From contig NZ_LMVC01000004.1 of assembly GCF_001510655.1 (NCBI RefSeq), forward strand, positions 45,649 to 102,082: DNA of 56,434 nt, written 5' to 3'. Position numbers and translations under genes: made by a program. This stretch comes from Fictibacillus sp. FJAT-27399 (lineage in GTDB: Bacteria > Bacillota > Bacilli > Bacillales > Fictibacillaceae). Below the pieces are notes generated by a model, which was not told the DNA's origin, made no database searches, and saw only the letters and a program-made list of their open reading frames with translations. This document shows positions 35,480 through 44,025 of this stretch, in pieces; position 1 is the first letter of the stretch; every line of letters starts with the position of its first letter.

Positions 35480-35778
35480 CTCTTTCACTCCTCATTTCCT
35501 CGTTTTTTCCCGTTCAATAAGCAACGGTTACGAGTATAACGAAGCTTCAAAATCGATACAACCGCTCATGCCGAGATAGTGCGGATACGGCCCAGAAAGA
35601 GAGAAAAACGGAGGATGCATGCTTTAATCGGACCAAAGGATGTGACAGGGTATGAGGGAATGGCAGAGGGAGAATTATGGAAGAATAAATCTTGCGGAAG
35701 ATGCAAGAATCTGGGTGATTTTTAAAAGAAGCAGGCAAGCGAAACCTTTGGCATGTAAGGGTTTTCATTCGTTTTCAT
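35480..35778. other. proB upstream region, nothing assigned
   Basis: No gene with a ribosome site. A small hairpin CTTGC-ATCTTCC-GCAAG lies near 35690-35710 on the minus strand. No T-box antiterminator sequence is visible. Confidence 0.5.
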
Positions 35779-35807
35779 AAAAAAACAAGCTCAATGGGTG
35801 AGCTTGC
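35779..35807 (-). terminator. terminator of the efflux operon
   Basis: On the minus strand: CAAGCTCA, loop CCCAT, TGAGCTTG, then TTTTTTT. Confidence 0.9.
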
Positions 35808-35817
35808 CTTCAGTCAT

Positions 35818-37614
35818 TTATTTTGTTGGCGGGATGACCCGTTTGATAAAGAAAGAAAGAATCAGGGCGACAACAGCTATACCGGTCGCGACCATAAACG
35901 AATCATTGATCCCGTCGATGGCTGCTTGTTTGGCTGCAGTTCCATAGATCACTTGAATGCCAAGCGAACTTCCTGCTCCTCCAGGTAACCCTGCAATCTG
36001 AGCAAGTCCTTGCCCGAGCGCTGAAAGCTTATCAGCGATGTATGGATTTGCGCTCGTCACTACATTGGAATAGTCCGCCATGTGATACTCCTGGCGGTTG
36101 GAGAACACGGTAACGAGAAAAGCTGTACCGAGTGACCCCGCAACCTGGCGCATCGTATTGGAAGTGGCTGTTCCGTGGCTGTTTAAGTACCGCGGCAGCT
36201 GGTTCATTCCTGCTGTCATGACGGTCATCATCAAGAAGGACATACCGAACATACGGGATACATAAAGGAACAGAATATGTCCATACGTGGTATCGGTCGA
36301 TAGATGGCTGAAACCCCAAGTGGTGATAACGGTAATGGTTAATCCGACAATCGCCAGCGGCCTTGCTCCAATACGGTCAAAGATCGCGCCGGATATTGGA
36401 GACATGATGCCCATGATGATCGCTCCAGGAAGAAGTAAGAGCCCGGATTCAAAAGGCGTGAATCCTCTGATGTTCTGCAGGTAAATGGGAAGCAGGATCA
36501 TGGCGGCGAACATGGCCATGTTGATGATCATGCTGATGACGGTCGTTAAGGCAAATACATCATATTTAAAAACTCTCAGGTCGAGCATCGGTTTGTCAGT
36601 CGTCAGCTCTCTATACGTGAAAGCGACAAGTGAAACGATACCGATGATAATGCTCGAAAGGACGATGGTGCTGGTCCAGCCTTTGTTTCCTGCTTCACTG
36701 AATCCGTAGAGCAAGAATCCGAAACCGAGCGTGGAGAAAAGGAACCCCGGGAAATCGAACTTAGGGCTTGATTTCTTGATAACGTCCTTCATCCATGCAA
36801 AAGCAATAATAAGGTCGATCACACCAAAAGGAATAATGATATCAAATAAAAGTCTCCAGGAATAATTTTCAACGATATACCCGGAGAGCGTAGGGCCGAT
36901 GGCTGGTGCAAACAGCATGGCAATCCCCATGGTTCCCATCGCCTGGCCGCGTTTTTCAATCGGGAAAACAGTAAGGAATACGGTCATCATCAACGGCATG
37001 ATGATTCCAGCTCCTGCAGCCTGAACAACCCTTCCCGCCATCAGCATGCCAAAGGTGGCGGAAAGCGAGCAGATGACCGCTCCGGCTGTAAAAAGGAACA
37101 TAGCGGTAATAAATAGCGTCCGTGTCCCAAACTTTTCAATAAGATAAGCGGTAATCGGTATACATACACCGTTAACGAGCATATAGCCTGTTGAAATCCA
37201 CTGCACCGTGTTGGCAGAGACGTTCAAGTCGTTCATGATGTGGGGAATGGCTACATTCAGCAAGGTTTGGTTCAAGATAGCGATGAAGGCACCGAGCATA
37301 AGAACCGTAAGTATCTTGCCAACGTGAATCGGCTCATCTTTTTTACCGCTTCCCGTCCGCTGAAGCGAGCGCTCTTCTGTATGCTTTTCTGCAGCAGATG
37401 TTACATACTCAAGTGCAGGCTCGGAAACGGCTGTATCCTCAAGTGTTTCATCAATGAGGACGTTGGACTCATCCGGATGGCCCGTAGCCCTTTCCGAGAT
37501 CAGTTCGGTCTCTTCGCCCAGTTTTTTGCGTTTTGAGCGGATGGCCATATAGTTAACGGTCAGCAAAAGTATAACGCATAGGATGGCGTAGCCTGTTAAA
37601 TAGATTGACATCAT
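35818..37614 (-). CDS. MFS drug efflux transporter, DHA2 (EmrB/QacA) family
   Basis: 598 aa. An N-terminal helix (5-24) and a charged linker of about 75 residues precede the 14-helix DHA2 core, which starts near 102 (LTVLMLGAFIAILNQTLLNV). Motif C-like AGRVVQAAGAGIIMPLMMTV and motif A-like FEKRGQAMGTMG (approximate) follow. DHA2 pumps with an EmrA partner expel hydrophobic drugs by proton antiport. The EmrA-like gene lies 5 bp upstream and a MarR regulator precedes that. The long N-terminal extension is unusual for EmrB. Confidence 0.9.
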   Translation of the reverse strand: MMSIYLTGYAILCVILLLTVNYMAIRSKRKKLGEETELISERATGHPDESNVLIDETLEDTAVSEPALEYVTSAAEKHTEERSLQRTGSGKKDEPIHVGKILTVLMLGAFIAILNQTLLNVAIPHIMNDLNVSANTVQWISTGYMLVNGVCIPITAYLIEKFGTRTLFITAMFLFTAGAVICSLSATFGMLMAGRVVQAAGAGIIMPLMMTVFLTVFPIEKRGQAMGTMGIAMLFAPAIGPTLSGYIVENYSWRLLFDIIIPFGVIDLIIAFAWMKDVIKKSSPKFDFPGFLFSTLGFGFLLYGFSEAGNKGWTSTIVLSSIIIGIVSLVAFTYRELTTDKPMLDLRVFKYDVFALTTVISMIINMAMFAAMILLPIYLQNIRGFTPFESGLLLLPGAIIMGIMSPISGAIFDRIGARPLAIVGLTITVITTWGFSHLSTDTTYGHILFLYVSRMFGMSFLMMTVMTAGMNQLPRYLNSHGTATSNTMRQVAGSLGTAFLVTVFSNRQEYHMADYSNVVTSANPYIADKLSALGQGLAQIAGLPGGAGSSLGIQVIYGTAAKQAAIDGINDSFMVATGIAVVALILSFFIKRVIPPTK

Positions 37615-37619
37615 ATCAC

Positions 37620-38297
37620 CTACTTGTGAATCCGTACGGTTACATTCATTCCAGGTACAATATCCAGTCCTTGGTAGCTGTCTAATGAGATTTTAACTGG
37701 GATAACTTGAGTTACTTTTGTATAGTTCGCTGTGTTGTTTGAGTTTGGCAATAAAGAAAATGTATTGGCAGTAGCCAGGCCGATTTTTTTCACTTCTCCA
37801 GAAAGTGTATTGTCCGGATAAGAATCCACGTACACATCTACCTCCTGGCCAACCTTAACATCATTAATGTCCGTTTCTTTCACATTTGCTGTTACCCAAA
37901 GGCTGCTTAAATCATAAACATGCGCCAGCGGTGTTCCGGCTGCAACAAAAGAATCTTCAACTGCGGATTGCTGTACGACTGTTCCATCCTTTGGAAGAGT
38001 GATTTTGACCTTTGACATTCCTGCAGCTGCAGGGGTTGCTCCAGCTCCGGCTGAAGGTGCAGCAGAGATTGTACCGATTTCTTCGCCTTTATTAAATTCT
38101 TTTCCGAGGGAGCCTTTCCAATCGGTTAGTTTTCCATTAGCTGGTGCTGCAATCGTGACCTGTTCTCCTGCGATTTGGGCATTATCTGTTTTGATATAAG
38201 AAACGGATTGATTGTAGTAATAATAAGCTGCAATTCCGCCCCCAACTAAAATCAATAAAATTATTACGTTTAGTACAGCTAAACGTTTCATGTTCAT
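37620..38297 (-). CDS. HlyD/EmrA-family membrane fusion protein
   Basis: 225 aa, short for the family. N-terminal anchor (LNVIILLILVGGGIAAYYYY), then a lipoyl-like domain (YIKTDNAQIAGEQVTIAAPA) and a beta-barrel (VKETDINDVKVGQEVDVYVD). The long coiled-coil hairpin of Gram-negative EmrA is replaced by a short Ala/Gly-rich loop (APSAGAGATPAAAG), as expected in a cell with one membrane. It overlaps the end of the MarR gene by 4 bp. Confidence 0.9.
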   Translation of the reverse strand: MNMKRLAVLNVIILLILVGGGIAAYYYYNQSVSYIKTDNAQIAGEQVTIAAPANGKLTDWKGSLGKEFNKGEEIGTISAAPSAGAGATPAAAGMSKVKITLPKDGTVVQQSAVEDSFVAAGTPLAHVYDLSSLWVTANVKETDINDVKVGQEVDVYVDSYPDNTLSGEVKKIGLATANTFSLLPNSNNTANYTKVTQVIPVKISLDSYQGLDIVPGMNVTVRIHK

Positions 38298-38743
38298 TCC
38301 TGATTTTCCTCCTTGGTTGTCAATACGTCCAGTACTTGATGATGAATCCTGAGTAAATGGTCCTTATCTTCTTGCGGCATATCCGTCAATTCCATAATTT
38401 TTTTGGTAAAAAAAGAATTATTTCCAGTTGCTTCCTGAAGCTTTTCTTCCCCTTTTTTCGTGAGCTTAAGTGTGATGGCCCTTCGATCGGCAGAAGAAGT
38501 ATGTCTTTCTAATAGTTCATGAGCGACAAGGCGGTCTACCACTCCGCTCATCGTGCTGTTGGTCAGCTTTAAGCCGCCTGCAAGCTCTCTCAAACCTAAT
38601 TCAGGTGTAAGACGGATCTTGTACAACGCTTTGAGCTGTACAACGGTCAAGCCAGCCCGGTCGGCATCTTCCTTCATTAACGAATAGAGTGCTTTTTGTA
38701 TTTGTATAAAGGAATCCAGCAGCTCATTATTGAGCAGATTCAT
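38294..38743 (-). CDS. MarR-family transcriptional regulator
   Basis: 149 aa from the ATG at 38743 behind GAGGGG; the 26-codon upstream extension has no ribosome site and covers the promoter. Winged helix: LGLRELAGGLKLTNSTMSGV, then the wing RHTSSADRRAITLKLTKKGE. First gene of the efflux operon. A palindrome 47 bp upstream is a likely operator, so it probably represses its own operon until a drug binds. Confidence 0.93.
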   Translation of the reverse strand: MNLLNNELLDSFIQIQKALYSLMKEDADRAGLTVVQLKALYKIRLTPELGLRELAGGLKLTNSTMSGVVDRLVAHELLERHTSSADRRAITLKLTKKGEEKLQEATGNNSFFTKKIMELTDMPQEDKDHLLRIHHQVLDVLTTKEENQE

Positions 38744-38789
38744 TCCACTATCGTCCCCTCTTTCTAATAATGTTAACAGTTTGCATTGT

Positions 38790-38813
38790 AAATAGTTCGC
38801 ATACAAACTATTT
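38790..38813. promoter_or_regulatory. MarR-type operator palindrome
   Basis: AAATAGTT (38790-38797) and AACTATTT (38806-38813), a perfect 8-bp inverted repeat with an 8-base spacer, just upstream of the marR-type gene. TGCAT/ATGCA stand outside it as a weaker second frame. Confidence 0.65.
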
Positions 38814-39020
38814 ATGCACAAAGATTATAATAAATGCACAAGATTAATTTTGTCAATATAAAACTGCCATTACAAAATTTATTTTGCCATTCGATTAGAC
38901 TTAATACTCTTCTGCCTTCATTTACCTAATCATTTACAACTTCTATAAATGGCTGTAACTCCTTCAACATATAGTTGAGTTATTGTTGCGTTGAATCAAT
39001 AAAAATTGGAGGTATGGCTT

Positions 39021-40565
39021 TTGAAACACAAAACGATTTTATCTTCCTGTTTCCAGGCATTCGTGGCTGTGTCGATGTTGAGCACGATGATCCCTGGACA
39101 CACGGTTCATGCAGAAGAACATTTTTCCCAGCCAAAAACCAAGCATACCGAACAGCTTCAGAAGGGTCTGGCTTACACCCATGCTGTTTATGGGGAAAAT
39201 AACCCCAATGCTGAATATATGGTGGATGCAGCCTTTACCGAAACAAAAAAAGAAGCCGATGAGCTTCAGAATGAACTTGCGGGCAAGGGTTATGCTGCAT
39301 CAGTAAAAACGGTGGCCGAGCGGGCGCAGGATGATCCGTTGCGCGGGACGCCGCTCGGTTATCTTGTACGGACCGGGCCTTTTCAAAAGGAAACGGACGC
39401 AAAATCTGAACAAAAGAAGCTGGTTTCTGCAGGCTATAACCAATCAAAGGTCGTCTACATACCCGAAGATGGCGAAGAGGCTTCCGGGCCATGGACAGTC
39501 AGTGTCCTTGAGGTATCTCTTGAAAAGTGGAAAGGGAAGCTGCAGCCATCCCTGGCGAGCGGCATTGTGCCAGGCAGGGAAAAGCTGACGGATATGGCTG
39601 CCAAAAAGAAGGCTATTGCCGGCATTAATGGAGGATACTTTGTGATGGGATCGCAGGATGGAACTGAAGGCGATTTAGCTGGAGTTTCTGTCATTAACGG
39701 CGAGCTGATCAGTGAGGCGGTTAAGGGAAGAACGAGCCTGCTTATCGGCAAAGACAATACGTCTGAAATTTCCTCGGTCCGTACTAAGTTAACGGTTAAA
39801 GGTACAAAAGGCATGCCGGCTGAACTGGATGGTTTAAACAGGGATCCCGGACGTATCCGTGGATGCGGCGGCGTGGGTGATCTTGAAACTACACTTCCTA
39901 AACACGATTTTACGTGTACAGATGAGGACGAACTGATTCAATACAATTCTGTTTTCGGAAAAAGAGCTCCAGAAGGTCCGGGAGCTGAAGCAGTTATGGA
40001 CAGTACGGGAAGAGTGGTGGCTGTCCATAAGTCACGGGGAGCTGATATTCCGTTTGGAGGCTCTGTTGTTGCAGGAACGGGTCAATCTGCGGCTTGGCTT
40101 CAGGAACATGCTGTCATCGGTAAAAAACTTCACGTTGGAAAAATGGTCTTTGCAGATAACAAACCTGTCCCCGCGTCTAAAAAAATGGGCATTATCAATG
40201 GAGGCCCTCGATTGCTGAAAAACGGAAAGGTTTTTATTGATGCCACTAAAGAAGGGTTTCATCAGCCCGATGATCCGGAATTCTTTTATCGTTTCGGTGA
40301 GCGGCGAAATCCAAGAACCATTGCGGGCATTAAGCCAAACGGTAATATCCTCCTCGTTACGGTTGATGGGCGAAGTCCTGGATACAGCATCGGCATGAAT
40401 TTTGACGAAGAAGCCCACCTGATGAAATCACTGGGCGCTGTCGATGCAGTCAACTTGGACGGCGGTGGTTCTACGGGCATGGTCATGAACAGCCGGCTCG
40501 TTACCGATCCATCCGATGCAGCGGGTGAACGTCCGATAGGGGATGGAATTTTGCTTGTTCCTTAA
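39021..40565 (+). CDS. secreted phosphodiester glycosidase-like protein (NAGPA/DUF2233) with SPOR-like repeats
   Basis: 514 aa from the TTG at 39021, 7 bp after TGGAGGT; a TTG at 39006 lies before that site. Signal peptide with core AFVAVSMLSTMIPG and a likely cut after VHA. Residues 60-165 hold two SPOR-like peptidoglycan-binding units (YMVDAAFTETKKEADELQNE; YLVRTGPFQKETDAKSEQKK). The C-terminal NAGPA domain shows AIAGINGGYF, GIINGGPRLL, NPRTIAGIKPNGNILLVTVDG and NLDGGGSTGMVM. Family members cleave sugar phosphodiesters such as wall polymers; the substrate is inferred. Confidence 0.88.
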   Translation: MKHKTILSSCFQAFVAVSMLSTMIPGHTVHAEEHFSQPKTKHTEQLQKGLAYTHAVYGENNPNAEYMVDAAFTETKKEADELQNELAGKGYAASVKTVAERAQDDPLRGTPLGYLVRTGPFQKETDAKSEQKKLVSAGYNQSKVVYIPEDGEEASGPWTVSVLEVSLEKWKGKLQPSLASGIVPGREKLTDMAAKKKAIAGINGGYFVMGSQDGTEGDLAGVSVINGELISEAVKGRTSLLIGKDNTSEISSVRTKLTVKGTKGMPAELDGLNRDPGRIRGCGGVGDLETTLPKHDFTCTDEDELIQYNSVFGKRAPEGPGAEAVMDSTGRVVAVHKSRGADIPFGGSVVAGTGQSAAWLQEHAVIGKKLHVGKMVFADNKPVPASKKMGIINGGPRLLKNGKVFIDATKEGFHQPDDPEFFYRFGERRNPRTIAGIKPNGNILLVTVDGRSPGYSIGMNFDEEAHLMKSLGAVDAVNLDGGGSTGMVMNSRLVTDPSDAAGERPIGDGILLVP

Positions 40566-40568
40566 TAT

Positions 40569-40621
40569 AAAAAAGGCTGGACGCTTGGCAGTTTGTTTGA
40601 ATGCCGTGCGCCAGCCTTTTT
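40569..40621. terminator. bidirectional terminator
   Basis: AAAAGGCTGG (40571-40580) and CCAGCCTTTT (40611-40620) with an inner stem TTGGCA/TGCCGT-like. T-tracts lie on both sides, between the convergent glycosidase and SASP genes. Confidence 0.85.
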
Positions 40622-40898
40622 AATGCTGTTTGTTAAGATGCTGCTTCGCCTGCCGGATCAGCTCGCTGACCATACGGCCGCCAATCTGTCCGCCAACAGT
40701 TCCCGCCTGTTTCGCGGTAAGCTGGCCATTATAATCCTTTTGAAGAGGAACATTAACATCTTTAGCCACTTCAAACTTAACGCTGTCAGGCTGTGACGGA
40801 TCGACTTGATAGCCAACATCCCTCATCACCTGGGCTTTTAATTGATCCAATGCTTCTCTTGCTTCAGGAACAAGCGGCCTTCGACTTCTTCTAGCCAT
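40620..40898 (-). CDS. alpha/beta-type small acid-soluble spore protein
   Basis: 92 aa behind CTGGAGGG. The DNA-binding signature is in GQLTAKQAGTVGGQIGGRMV, and the helix EAREALDQLKAQVMRDVGY is typical of the family. The germination-protease region is KFEVAKDVNVPL. These proteins coat spore DNA and protect it from UV and heat. The basic start (RRSRRPLVPE) marks the longer Bacillaceae subtype. Confidence 0.95.
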   Translation of the reverse strand: MARRSRRPLVPEAREALDQLKAQVMRDVGYQVDPSQPDSVKFEVAKDVNVPLQKDYNGQLTAKQAGTVGGQIGGRMVSELIRQAKQHLNKQH

Positions 40899-40994
40899 GA
40901 TTTTCCCTCCAGTTTCGTCGTTCTTACTGTTAGTTTGCCCGTTTATAGGAAGATAAACCGCTGGAAGGGATTGCGGACGACTGATCGGGGTTGC

Positions 40995-41109
40995 TTACTT
41001 GCGAAAAATGGCTCGTTACTTGCGGTTCGACAAGGATTACTTGCGACTTTCCAATCTTTACTTGCGAGAATATAGACTTTACTTGCGACTTTGCTCCATT
41101 TACTTGCAT
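40995..41109. repeat. 21-bp periodic array 1 (TTACTTGCGA core, six units)
   Basis: TTACTTGCG stands at 40995, 41016, 41037, 41058 and 41079, and TTACTTGCA at 41100: five steps of exactly 21 bp. The 11-12 bases between cores are mostly free, though units 3 and 5 share ACTTT after the core. The array looks like iterons. Read on the minus strand it encodes a seven-residue period with ASK/ASN at the same place. Confidence 0.9.
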
Positions 41110-41134
41110 AGCACGTCATTTTCATAATAACGTT

Positions 41135-41206
41135 TAATGCCAAAGTCCAGTGCTTTTCGGGCCTAACCGAACACTTCAGCACTTTCAACTAGGCATTATT
41201 TTTTTA
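41135..41206 (+). terminator. nested hairpin with T-tract between array 1 and msrAB
   Basis: Three stems share one centre: TAATGCC (41135-41141) with GGCATTA (41192-41198), AGTGCT (41149-41154) with AGCACT (41178-41183), and TTCGG (41156-41160) with CCGAA (41167-41171). TTTTTTT follows on the plus strand only. It is shaped like an intrinsic terminator or attenuator and no plus-strand gene ends here. Confidence 0.6.
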
Positions 41207-41278
41207 TTATGTGCCATACTTGTTTTATGATAGGAACAATAGAACAATAAGACTTTCAAAAGAATGGGAGTGAGGTCT

Positions 41279-42247
41279 TTGAATACTCAGTATAACAATC
41301 AGCAGCTTGCGACTTTTGCGGGTGGATGTTTCTGGTGCATGGTTTCTCCGTTTGAGGAAATGCCGGGCATCATCAGTATCGTGTCAGGCTATACAGGCGG
41401 CCACACGGAAAATCCGACATACCAGGAAGTCTGTTCCGATACAACGGGCCACTATGAAGCGGTACAAATTACGTTTGATCCCGAATTGTTTCCGTATAAA
41501 AAGCTGCTGCAGCTCTTCTGGCAGCAGATCGATCCGACCGATCCTGGCGGACAATTTTATGACCGGGGCGATTCGTACCGCACTGCGATTTTCTATCATA
41601 ATGAAGAGCAAAAGGAATTGGCAGAGGCCTCTAAGCAAGAACTTGCTAAAAGCGGCCGCTTCCAGAAGCCGATCGTGACTGAAATTTTGCCAGCCTCTGT
41701 TTTTTACCCAGCCGAAGAGTACCATCAGGGTTATCATAAGAAAAATCCGACTCATTATAAGCGCTATCGTACGGGTTCTGGGCGTGAAGACTTTATTAAA
41801 AGCCATTGGCAGTCCAAGCCGGACAAAAATGAACTGAAGAAAAAATTAACACCGATTCAGTACGAAGTCACTCAAAATGACGCAACAGAGCCTCCTTTCC
41901 AAAATCCGTATTGGGATCATAAAGAAGAAGGCATCTATGTTGATATTGTTTCTGGAGAACCGCTGTTCAGTTCTCTTGATAAATTTGACTCCAACTGCGG
42001 CTGGCCAAGCTTTACGAAGCCTATGCGCCAAACGGATGTAAAGGAGAAGAAGGATTTCAGCCACTTCATGATTCGTACTGAAGTAAGGAGCAAAGAAGCA
42101 AATTCTCATCTTGGCCATGTGTTTAACGATGGTCCGAGGGAAGCAGGGGGACTGCGCTACTGCATCAATTCTGCGGCATTGAGGTTTATCCCGAGAGAGG
42201 ACCTTGAAAAAGAAGGCTATGGCGAGTACCGCTCGATTTTCGAATAA
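41279..42247 (+). CDS. msrAB: peptide methionine sulfoxide reductase MsrA-MsrB fusion
   Basis: 322 aa from the TTG at 41279, 8 bp after GGGAG. The MsrA domain (8-165) has its active cysteine in [13 protein letters not shown] and the signature GHTENPTY. The MsrB domain (178-320) has [25 protein letters not shown] and the active cysteine in [13 protein letters not shown]. The pair repairs both epimers of oxidised methionine with thioredoxin. The upstream nested hairpin may attenuate it. Confidence 0.95.
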   Translation: MNTQYNNQQLATFAGGCFWCMVSPFEEMPGIISIVSGYTGGHTENPTYQEVCSDTTGHYEAVQITFDPELFPYKKLLQLFWQQIDPTDPGGQFYDRGDSYRTAIFYHNEEQKELAEASKQELAKSGRFQKPIVTEILPASVFYPAEEYHQGYHKKNPTHYKRYRTGSGREDFIKSHWQSKPDKNELKKKLTPIQYEVTQNDATEPPFQNPYWDHKEEGIYVDIVSGEPLFSSLDKFDSNCGWPSFTKPMRQTDVKEKKDFSHFMIRTEVRSKEANSHLGHVFNDGPREAGGLRYCINSAALRFIPREDLEKEGYGEYRSIFE

Positions 42248-42258
42248 AATCCATATTT

Positions 42259-42295
42259 TTTAAAAGCAGGCAGTGTGCAACTGTCTGCTTTTATT
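42259..42295 (+). terminator. terminator of msrAB
   Basis: AAAAGCAGGCAGT, loop GTGCA, ACTGTCTGCTTTT. Confidence 0.9.
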
Positions 42296-42371
42296 CGTTT
42301 ACGCCGTTAAACAGGATGTGATTTGGGGAAGTCTAGAAAGATACAGAAGTTCCGGAAAGGAGAAGATCGAT

Positions 42372-43415
42372 GTGGATGAGCAAAATTCCTATACAGAAAA
42401 ACGAAAAAACGAGCATATCGAAATTGCACTAAACCAAGATGTGACTGGGAAAAAGATGACAACAGGATTTGAAAACTACAGGTTCAAGCACAACGCGCTC
42501 CCTGAAATCAACTTCAGCGAAATCGATTTGTCTTCTTCTTTTCTCGGAAAAACGATGAGAACCCCTTTCTTGATCAGTTCAATGACAGGCGGCACAGAAA
42601 AAGCGTATCAGATCAATAAGGCTCTCGCTTTGGCTGCGGAAAAACAAGGATGGGCGGTTGGATTAGGATCCATGCGGGCGGCCATCGAGAACGGGCAGAC
42701 AGCCTACACGTTTCAAATCAGGAATTATGCTCCTTCTGTACCAGTCATCGCTAACCTGGGGGCGGTGCAGTTGAATTATGGGTATGGGCTGCGTGAGTGC
42801 ATGAAAGCTGTTGAGGTTGCCGAAGCAGACGGGCTTGTCCTGCATCTTAACGGCATGCAGGAAATTTTCCAGCCGGAAGGAGACGTCAACTTCTCTAATC
42901 TACTGAAAAAAATTGAAGAGGCGGCGAAAAACCTGCCTGCTCCGGTCGGTGTGAAAGAAGTGGGAATGGGTATCGATAGGGAGACTGCCCAAAAATTGAT
43001 CGACGCAGGAGTGCAGTTTATTGATGTAGCAGGAGCGGGCGGAACCTCTTGGATTCAAGTAGAAAAATACCGATCTAAAGACCAAATGCGAGAACAAGCG
43101 GCAGAAGCTTTCTTGGAGTGGGGAAATTCGACTGCGGAGGTTCTTAATGAAGTGAAAGGATGTTCGGCAGAGGTTCCTGTCATTGCAAGCGGCGGGCTGA
43201 ATAACGGTGTGGACGCTGCAAAGGCACTGGCACTTGGTGCAAACCTTGCCGGCTATGGCCGTACCCTTTTGCCGGCTGCTATTGAAAATGAACATGCCAT
43301 CATTTCAAAGCTTGATCAAATTGAATTTGAACTGCGGACGGCCATGTTTGGGATTGGGGCTGTTTCTGTTGACGAACTAAAATCAACAAAACGGCTGAAA
43401 AAGCTTAAGAGCTGA
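42372..43415 (+). CDS. fni: type 2 isopentenyl-diphosphate delta-isomerase
   Basis: 347 aa from the GTG at 42372, 9 bp after AAAGGAG; a longer in-frame extension runs back into the msrAB terminator. FMN-dependent TIM barrel: RKNEHIEIAL at the start, TPFLISSMTGGT, GLGSMRAA, HLNGMQEIFQPEGD, DVAGAGGTSW and VIASGGLNNGVDAAKALALG. It interconverts IPP and DMAPP for isoprenoids such as menaquinone side chains. Its last 11 bp overlap the convergent DUF3298 gene. Confidence 0.96.
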   Translation: MDEQNSYTEKRKNEHIEIALNQDVTGKKMTTGFENYRFKHNALPEINFSEIDLSSSFLGKTMRTPFLISSMTGGTEKAYQINKALALAAEKQGWAVGLGSMRAAIENGQTAYTFQIRNYAPSVPVIANLGAVQLNYGYGLRECMKAVEVAEADGLVLHLNGMQEIFQPEGDVNFSNLLKKIEEAAKNLPAPVGVKEVGMGIDRETAQKLIDAGVQFIDVAGAGGTSWIQVEKYRSKDQMREQAAEAFLEWGNSTAEVLNEVKGCSAEVPVIASGGLNNGVDAAKALALGANLAGYGRTLLPAAIENEHAIISKLDQIEFELRTAMFGIGAVSVDELKSTKRLKKLKS

Positions 43416-44007
43416 TTTTCACTTCTGGTTTGAGTATAGAAGCAATTTTATTATAAGGAATCGTAAATTCAGGAATTCCGACATAGTAAGGCGTGTATTC
43501 ATAGCTTTGGTAATAGATGACGAGGCCTGATTTTGTTAAATAAAAGTCATCCGTGTCTTTCACGCTCTGATAGGGCTGAATGAGCGGGAATTGAAATTCT
43601 TTGAACTGCTTTTTGATGAGGGCGGTGAGCCTTGTTTTATAATAGCTTCCTTCCTTAAAAAGATCACGCAGCTCATAAATGGTGCCGGTTTTTACATTCA
43701 TCGTAATCGATCCCTGGAGTGTAAGGCCGTGGGCAGCATTTTTCCAATAGGCGTAATTTGTGAACACGATGCTCAGCCAGTCTCCCTGATTGAGTTTTAC
43801 TTCAAATAAGCCTCTCATTTCTTCTAAATCCTTGCGCTTGATTCCGTTTTCATCCATCAGGCTGAATACCTTATCCTTTATCGCCTTGTTCAGCTTAATC
43901 TGCGTCTCGGTACTGGGCAGCCCAATGATTTGGGGATATTGAACCGTCGCTTTGTTATTTTGATATTGCTGGATCAGCAGATTGGTATAGGAGCGGGCTT
44001 CATACAA
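43405..44007 (-). CDS. DUF3298/DUF4163 (RsiV-like ectodomain) protein
   Basis: 200 aa without a signal peptide or membrane helix. YTNLLIQQYQNNKATVQYPQ and the later LYLTKSGLVIYY-like and YVGIPEFTIPYNKI stretches are typical of the DUF3298 domain, which binds lysozyme in the anti-sigma factor RsiV. Here the domain stands alone and appears cytoplasmic. It starts 18 bp after the Staygreen gene, so the two are probably co-transcribed. Function unknown. Confidence 0.8.
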   Translation of the reverse strand: MYEARSYTNLLIQQYQNNKATVQYPQIIGLPSTETQIKLNKAIKDKVFSLMDENGIKRKDLEEMRGLFEVKLNQGDWLSIVFTNYAYWKNAAHGLTLQGSITMNVKTGTIYELRDLFKEGSYYKTRLTALIKKQFKEFQFPLIQPYQSVKDTDDFYLTKSGLVIYYQSYEYTPYYVGIPEFTIPYNKIASILKPEVKISS

Positions 44008-44025
44008 AAGGAACTCACCTCTTAC

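Noticed and set aside
35480-35778. Proline T-box riboswitch expected upstream of a proline-biosynthesis operon
   Set aside because: No specifier-loop or GGGTGGNACCGCG-type antiterminator sequence on the minus strand.
40943-41188. 81-codon minus-strand frame over the 21-bp array with ASK heptads
   Set aside because: No clear ribosome site, and it ends in the SASP upstream region. The period can arise from DNA-level repeats. Kept as an alternative in the array finding, not called as a gene.
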